16,270 bases of DNA from Acidimicrobiales bacterium. GTDB taxonomy: Bacteria; Actinomycetota; Acidimicrobiia; Acidimicrobiales; JABEUL01. Positions 12,292 to 16,270 of the stretch are shown one piece after another (the first letter of the stretch is position 1; the number at the start of each line of letters is the position of its first letter). The DNA lies in the NCBI GenBank assembly GCA_027451605.1, contig DAIDJA010000004.1, positions 1 through 16,270 of the forward strand, written 5' to 3'. The notes beneath the pieces were generated by a model. It made no database searches and was not told the DNA's origin. It saw nothing but the letters and a program-made list of their open reading frames with translations. A program made the position numbers and the translations under genes.

Positions 12292-13767
12292 TTATTCAAT
12301 CGACTTTGTATCGGAGTTTAATTGCTCCTGACGGGCTTTATTTAGGTCGGCGAGAGCGGAGTCAAGAACCTGGGTTGCCCATTTTTCCAGATTTTCAAAG
12401 AACAAAGTACCGTTTGCATCATTTTGCGTAACTTCGCCCTTAAAGAGGCTGTTGCGATTTTGTCTCAGATATTCCATCCTGCCTTTAAAGTGCTTTTTTA
12501 GCCGGGATATATTTGCCTTGGTATCCTTATATTTATTTTTTAGGAAAATCATAATTACAAAATGTATAATTCCGGCGGCAAACGGGAATAACCAGATTAG
12601 TCGGTAATTATGGTATCTGTCAACTGCTATCGAAGCTAAAAATCCGCCAAAAATAGAAATAAAAGTGAACGGAGAAAAAAATATGCCAATTCTCTCTCCG
12701 AAACCTCCGGCAGGGGGCATTAACTTTATTAGAAGTGGAGTTATGGCAATGAGATATCCCACGAGAAGCGGAGACCCAATTGCAGAAATTATTACTGAGT
12801 ACCAAATATTATTTATAAAATATTGTGCCAAAAACACAAGTGAGCCTATTAAAGGACAAAACATTGCAATTTGATGTCTGGTAAATCTTTTTGAAATTAA
12901 TATGCCTAAAGGCAGTCCGATTATAATTAGTGCCACCAATGAAACTATTCCGGCAGCTGTTTGAGTTCCGGCGGTGGCGTGACATATCTTTTCAAAGAAG
13001 ATAGCTCCCAATGTCACAGTTGCTCCGATGCCCATCCAAAAAATGAATGCTCCTCCAAGAATTTGATGCGCGCCCTGATTTTTAAATATGGACTTGATGA
13101 CTTCAAAAATAGGAGTTTCTTTTTTGGACAATTCTGCCTGTGCCAATTGTCCGGCGGCTTTTGACTCGCGAACCAATAATAAGACAAGTAATCCGGCGGC
13201 GATCATAAATATTCCGGCAATCTTAAACGATGAAGCCCAAGTTGAGATTTTGCTTTGGTTCCATGTGAGCATCACATTGACTTTAACTATGGAATTAATT
13301 ATCACAGCTCCTATCACTATTAAAATAATGGCCCTTATCCAGCGTGATCTTCCAACGGTTTCTGGAACAACTGCGATACCGCCGAGTGTTTGAGCGGTGC
13401 TTGCTTGACGGATGAACAAAAGAATAATTACCACCGGCCAGTAACCTTTTGTATAGGGCAATAGAATAACTCCGATCCCCATTACTATCATCGGTATTCC
13501 TATAAAAGGAGTTCTCCTGCCTACTTTAGTTTTGGATCGATCTGAAATTCTACCGTAGATAGGGTAAGTAAACCAATTCAACAACCTGCCGCTTGTGATC
13601 GCAAATGTGATAGCTACGGCCGAGGAAGTTCTCGAGGCAACTAGGATTGTGAGAAGCAATCCGTTTACGGTCGAGTAAGCTCTTTGGCCGAGTTGAGCTG
13701 AAACTATACCGATCAGAGACCTAAATCTTCTCTTATCAAATGTGTTATCTGTGTCGGTTTTTACCAT
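12292..13767 (-). CDS. MFS transporter
   Basis: The 491-aa protein is predicted to be a polytopic major facilitator. It has many hydrophobic segments between residues 17 and 409, consistent with 12 TM helices. The signature loop between TM2 and TM3 is clear: GRISDRSKTKVGRRTP (72-87), a form also seen in sugar carriers of the GPH/SLC45-like type. A second, weaker copy (GILISKRFTRHQ, 288-299) marks the start of the C-terminal half. A charged cytoplasmic tail of about 80 residues (411-491), likely helical, is longer than usual. Solute unknown; uptake of a sugar-like compound is a guess from the loop sequence. The ATG at 13767 has no strong SD. It lies downstream of the S15-type hydrolase gene (175-bp gap), and that gap carries its own promoter-like sequence. 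Confidence 0.8.
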   Translation of the reverse strand: MVKTDTDNTFDKRRFRSLIGIVSAQLGQRAYSTVNGLLLTILVASRTSSAVAITFAITSGRLLNWFTYPIYGRISDRSKTKVGRRTPFIGIPMIVMGIGVILLPYTKGYWPVVIILLFIRQASTAQTLGGIAVVPETVGRSRWIRAIILIVIGAVIINSIVKVNVMLTWNQSKISTWASSFKIAGIFMIAAGLLVLLLVRESKAAGQLAQAELSKKETPIFEVIKSIFKNQGAHQILGGAFIFWMGIGATVTLGAIFFEKICHATAGTQTAAGIVSLVALIIIGLPLGILISKRFTRHQIAMFCPLIGSLVFLAQYFINNIWYSVIISAIGSPLLVGYLIAITPLLIKLMPPAGGFGERIGIFFSPFTFISIFGGFLASIAVDRYHNYRLIWLFPFAAGIIHFVIMIFLKNKYKDTKANISRLKKHFKGRMEYLRQNRNSLFKGEVTQNDANGTLFFENLEKWATQVLDSALADLNKARQEQLNSDTKSIE

Positions 13768-13794
13768 CTGTTAAATTTTAAACGATAAGAACTC

Positions 13795-13824
13795 AGAATA
13801 CCAACCCATGGGTTTTTAAAGAAT
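13795..13824 (-). promoter_or_regulatory. promoter with palindromic operator for the MFS gene
   Basis: On the - strand an extended -10, TGGTATTCT, ends at 13795, with a weak -35 (TTCTTT) 17 bases upstream. The spacer contains AACCCATGGGTT (13803-13814), a perfect 12-bp palindrome. That placement is classic for a repressor site. The predicted leader to the ATG at 13767 is about 21 bases. Confidence 0.4.
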
Positions 13825-13881
13825 TAAGCAAAACGTCAGCGCTTTGGAATTGTAGATCATGGATTTGAATAGTATCCTTCC

Positions 13882-13899
13882 AGTCCGCCTTAGGCGACT
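13882..13899. repeat. hairpin downstream of the S15-type hydrolase gene
   Basis: AGT-C-CGCC and GGCG-ACT pair around TTA with one bulged C, 44 bases after the hydrolase stop. No T-tract follows on the - strand, so it is at best a weak terminator or mRNA end-stabiliser. Confidence 0.35.
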
Positions 13900-13942
13900 A
13901 CACTCAAAGCATATTTACCGGAAAACGTAAACTAAAATGCGG

Positions 13943-15856
13943 TCATTTTGCAGTCGGTACTGTAATAGATATTTTGCTGAGCGTAGCCGTAAAACTTCCG
14001 TTGATATTTGCAGTCCGGTAGCTTGGGCTGTCCGAGCCAACCAAATCGAGAATTATTTTAGAGTTGTTTGCGGGCTGAAAATATATTGGGTTTAGGCCAA
14101 AACTAATCGACCCGTGGCCTTTCTTAAACAGTGTAACCCCCCTGGTAATTAGCTGTGCGCTTCCGTTTGATTGAACATCGAAAAGTCTGCCAACAATTTC
14201 GCCTCCGTTAGTTGTTGACGAAAAGTTTAAACTAACAATTGGAGAACCCAATATGGCAGTCGATCGATTAAAGTAGCCGGTTAAATTCAGGTCGATTGCC
14301 CCATTTAAATTTGGTATGAATGTAACATTATGGCAAAAATCTCCGTTTAAGTCATTCAGAGAATTTGAAAGTGTCTGATTCGGATTCACCGATGAAATGA
14401 CTGACGATGAAGAATCTAAATTAAAAGAGGCACTTATTTGAGTGGAATTTAGCGAATTAAAAGTTGCTTCGTTTAACTGTGGGGCTTGCAGAGAAGTACC
14501 CTGACAAGCTACCGGCATTACCTTGATCGAGGTGGGAAATTTTTTCCCGTTTAGTTCTCCTGTCAGAAAATTCAAACCGGCCGATACGTATATGTTTGAA
14601 TCAATCGATGGATTATCTGCCCAGTTATGTCCGATATCTCCCAAAAATAGGTCAATTGTCGAAGAAGGTTGGTTTGATTTTATATACGAATAAAGCTCAA
14701 GTGCTTGCGACGCCGAAAATAGAGGGTCTGTAAAACCGTTTGCCATATATATGGGCGCGGGAACCGTAGATTTAATGGGAATGCCTGACCCGGATTTGAA
14801 AGTGCTTAACTGGGTAACGATGGAATTTAGTGCCGGATTATTTACGTTATCGGTCAATACGGAGTTTCCCCATGACACGATGTTGGCTGTAGGATCTACG
14901 CCCGGGGGAGCGAGGTATCCGAGGTGCGTGCCGTCAATTAAAAGTTGCAACCAAGATTTTAAGGGAGGTCCGTAGTCATAGGGCGGCGACTTAGGGATCA
15001 TGCTTCCCCCGTAGGGGCTATTTTTGGTTTGCATCGGTACAAAGTTTCCTTCCGGGGCCAATGCCTGTACTAAATTAAACCAGCCCCACATCACAAATGC
15101 CGCTCCGACTTGCATCGGAATGTGATCTTTGGGCGATACCCAAGGTACTAATTTCCCATCCAATAACCGAACTCTATTTTTGAGAAGAGCGAGTTGGACC
15201 GATTGTCCCGCACCGTATGAAACTCCCATAACACCTATCGTAGGTTTTACAATACCCTCATCAACCAGAAGCCCGGAAAGATATTGAGTGTCGCGTATTT
15301 CAAACCTCTGGTCAACCAGGTGCTGCCAGCCTTTAGAACAAGCTTTGGTTCTAAATGTTGGATCTCCGCAGGACTCCCCAAATCCGCGGGCAGTATAATT
15401 CAATACAGCAAACCCCAATTTTGCCAATCCAACATTTGAGTTACTACCGGGAGGTGGACTCGGTTGACTTGCTGAAACCTCATATGCAGTCTTGGTGTCT
15501 CCCAGACCGTGAAGCATTACAATAAGTTTAAAGGGACCTCCGGTAGCCGCAGGCAGTGTCAGATCTGCATCAAGAGGAACTCCGTCGAAAGACGGGACAC
15601 GCCTATCATAACTTTTTGTAACTCCTCCCTTACAGAAAATTACTTGCTTAAATGGACTGCAAGTTAGCTTGCCAAAAGGTTTGAGAATTTTTGGAAACGG
15701 CGGTGGGGATAATGGTTCTGCGCCACCGGACTGAGTTGAGGTAGCCGAGCAAGCATCAAGGAATAATAAAGTAAGCAGTAGCAAAATGGAAAGTTTTAAT
15801 TTAAGCATAGTTATTGGAAAATTTAATAGCAATTTATGAATGTCTGGAAGTACCAT
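13943..15856 (-). CDS. secreted S15/CocE-type serine hydrolase, putative lipoprotein
   Basis: The protein is 637 aa from the first ATG; M17 (coordinate 15808) is a likelier start. From there a short basic segment (LKLKL) and a hydrophobic core lead to LFLDAC (31-36), a possible lipobox with Cys36, though Asp before Ala is atypical. The catalytic domain resembles X-Pro dipeptidyl-peptidase (S15)/CocE-NonD hydrolases: MLHGLGDTK (114-122), ARGFGES (156-162), nucleophile elbow GVSYGAG (211-217, Ser213), Asp377 in NGFTDPLFS and His410 in GDIGHNW. Residues 445-637 are Ser/Asn-rich and beta-like, matching the usual C-terminal jelly-roll. It probably cleaves a peptide or ester bond outside the cell; substrate unknown. 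No SD is evident before either ATG. It has its own promoter between itself and the tRNA gene. Confidence 0.8.
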   Translation of the reverse strand: MVLPDIHKLLLNFPITMLKLKLSILLLLTLLFLDACSATSTQSGGAEPLSPPPFPKILKPFGKLTCSPFKQVIFCKGGVTKSYDRRVPSFDGVPLDADLTLPAATGGPFKLIVMLHGLGDTKTAYEVSASQPSPPPGSNSNVGLAKLGFAVLNYTARGFGESCGDPTFRTKACSKGWQHLVDQRFEIRDTQYLSGLLVDEGIVKPTIGVMGVSYGAGQSVQLALLKNRVRLLDGKLVPWVSPKDHIPMQVGAAFVMWGWFNLVQALAPEGNFVPMQTKNSPYGGSMIPKSPPYDYGPPLKSWLQLLIDGTHLGYLAPPGVDPTANIVSWGNSVLTDNVNNPALNSIVTQLSTFKSGSGIPIKSTVPAPIYMANGFTDPLFSASQALELYSYIKSNQPSSTIDLFLGDIGHNWADNPSIDSNIYVSAGLNFLTGELNGKKFPTSIKVMPVACQGTSLQAPQLNEATFNSLNSTQISASFNLDSSSSVISSVNPNQTLSNSLNDLNGDFCHNVTFIPNLNGAIDLNLTGYFNRSTAILGSPIVSLNFSSTTNGGEIVGRLFDVQSNGSAQLITRGVTLFKKGHGSISFGLNPIYFQPANNSKIILDLVGSDSPSYRTANINGSFTATLSKISITVPTAK

Positions 15857-15896
15857 GGAGTTCTTAACACCAAAAATCCCGACATCACTAACCTCA

Positions 15897-15925
15897 AAGT
15901 TAATTGATTTTTAAAGATTTGTCAA
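15897..15925 (-). promoter_or_regulatory. promoter of the S15-type hydrolase gene
   Basis: On the - strand a perfect TTGACA (15925-15920), a 17-base spacer and TAACTT (15902-15897). Start of transcription would be near 15890, upstream of both candidate start codons. This is the best consensus promoter in the window. Confidence 0.6.
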
Positions 15926-15999
15926 AAAGTTGTTGTTGATGTAATTGGCTTCCAATCAGACCGACAATAGATCATTCGATTATCCGCAATCTAGGCGGT

Positions 16000-16016
16000 G
16001 CAATTCAATAAATTGC
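16000..16016. repeat. 6-bp hairpin downstream of tRNA-Arg
   Basis: GCAATT-CAATA-AATTGC, perfect stem, 48 bases past the tRNA 3' end. There is no T-run on the - strand, so it may be a processing or weak termination signal. Confidence 0.3.
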
Positions 16017-16063
16017 CAGCTAACCGGCTAATGTCATCAAAACTACTTTTACCGTTAAAATTG

Positions 16064-16135
16064 TACCCCCGACAGGAATCGAACCTGCGCACCTGGTTCC
16101 GGAAACCAGAGCTCTATCCACTGAGCTACGGGGGC
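16064..16135 (-). tRNA. tRNA-Arg (anticodon CCG)
   Basis: The 72-nt cloverleaf is complete on the - strand. Acceptor GCCCCCG pairs with CGGGGGT (first pair G-U). The D arm is GCTC/GAGC. The anticodon stem CTGGT/ACCAG encloses the loop TTCCGGA, giving anticodon CCG (bases 16102-16100), which reads the Arg codon CGG. The T arm GCAGG-TTCGAAT-CCTGT is canonical. The discriminator is A, and CCA is not encoded (the genome continues CAA). It is not part of a tRNA cluster in this window. Confidence 0.97.
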
Positions 16136-16176
16136 GAAATTAATTTTAGTGACCGAGTGTCAAAAAATATGTTGTG

Positions 16177-16204
16177 GTTATAATATGACTAATTATTTCA
16201 GCAA
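16177..16204 (-). promoter_or_regulatory. candidate promoter of tRNA-Arg
   Basis: On the - strand TTGCTG (16204-16199), 16 bases, TATAAC (16182-16177). This gives a precursor leader of about 35 bases before the mature tRNA 5' end at 16135. A second TATAAT on the same strand (16212-16207) lacks a -35 match. Confidence 0.4.
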
Positions 16205-16226
16205 CCATTATACTTCCTCTGCTAAA

Positions 16227-16270
16227 ATGAAGGAGAATAAAGTAATCGGCATAAAAACCGACTACCTCAG
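16227..16270 (+). CDS. possible start of a gene running off the window
   Basis: From the ATG at 16227 the frame stays open to the end of the window (14 codons; beginning MKENKVIGIKTDYL). A TATAAT at 16179-16184 on the + strand could serve it. There is no SD before this ATG and too little sequence to name a family, so it may be chance. Confidence 0.25.
   Translation, partial: MKENKVIGIKTDYL

Noticed and set aside
13943..16135. Genomic island using tRNA-Arg as attachment site
   Set aside because: No integrase, no duplicated tRNA 3' end, and neighbouring genes look chromosomal.
16137..16163. TTGACA on the - strand just upstream of tRNA-Arg as its promoter
   Set aside because: Any -10 at 15-17 bases would overlap the tRNA itself and start transcription inside the mature sequence.
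1..16270. CRISPR array or prophage remnant
   Set aside because: No regularly spaced repeats; the only repeats are a pair of ~20-bp copies and a tetranucleotide tract; no phage-type genes.

Overview
The window reads as a chromosomal segment of an AT-rich actinobacterium, most likely of the class Acidimicrobiia. Four things point there. There is an MshA-type glycosyltransferase (mycothiol synthesis) followed by the YbjN-like gene that also follows mshA in mycobacteria. There is a C-terminal DUF2510-type tail (PPAWYxDP...RWWNGxxW). There is an RsiG/AmfC-type anti-sigma protein. There is a secreted protein built from 'GYWxxxxxGxVxxFG' repeats, which I associate with Acidimicrobiia. Taxonomy is inferred from gene families only.

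Left block, 1-4838, all on the + strand. A likely promoter with a perfect 12-bp palindrome precedes a gene encoding an RsiG-like c-di-GMP-responsive anti-sigma factor. An XRE-type DNA-binding protein follows, overlapping it by 4 bp (GTGA). Then come mshA, a YbjN-like gene, proC and a small sigma-70 factor. The sigma factor has regions 1.2/2, the 3.2 'finger' and region 4 but no sigma-3 domain. Three consecutive dyads, the last a classic intrinsic terminator, close the block. The layout suggests a regulatory and redox/housekeeping cluster bracketed by an anti-sigma and a sigma gene. Whether those two proteins interact is a hypothesis.

Middle, 4839-9455, + strand. A 12-TM RND/MMPL-family exporter starting at TTG is followed by a 777-bp non-coding stretch with several perfect inverted repeats and a duplicated ~20-bp element. 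After that lies a gene for a secreted alpha/beta-hydrolase lipase.

Right block, 9466-16135, all on the - strand. In transcription order from the right it holds tRNA-Arg(CCG), a secreted or lipoprotein S15/CocE-type hydrolase with a good TTGACA-17-TAACTT promoter, an MFS transporter with a palindrome in its promoter spacer, a PH-like plus DUF2510 protein with a (TAAC)6 tract in its leader, and a membrane-anchored repeat protein with a degenerate M23-like domain. This protein ends 10 bp from the convergent lipase gene. The last 44 bases may begin a new + strand gene.

The most interesting signal is the RsiG-like protein. It carries two copies of the c-di-GMP signature E(X)3S(X)2R(X)3Q(X)3D, the second with Q replaced by H, and sits in one cluster with a sigma factor lacking sigma-3. 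No transposase, integrase, CRISPR array or phage gene was seen.
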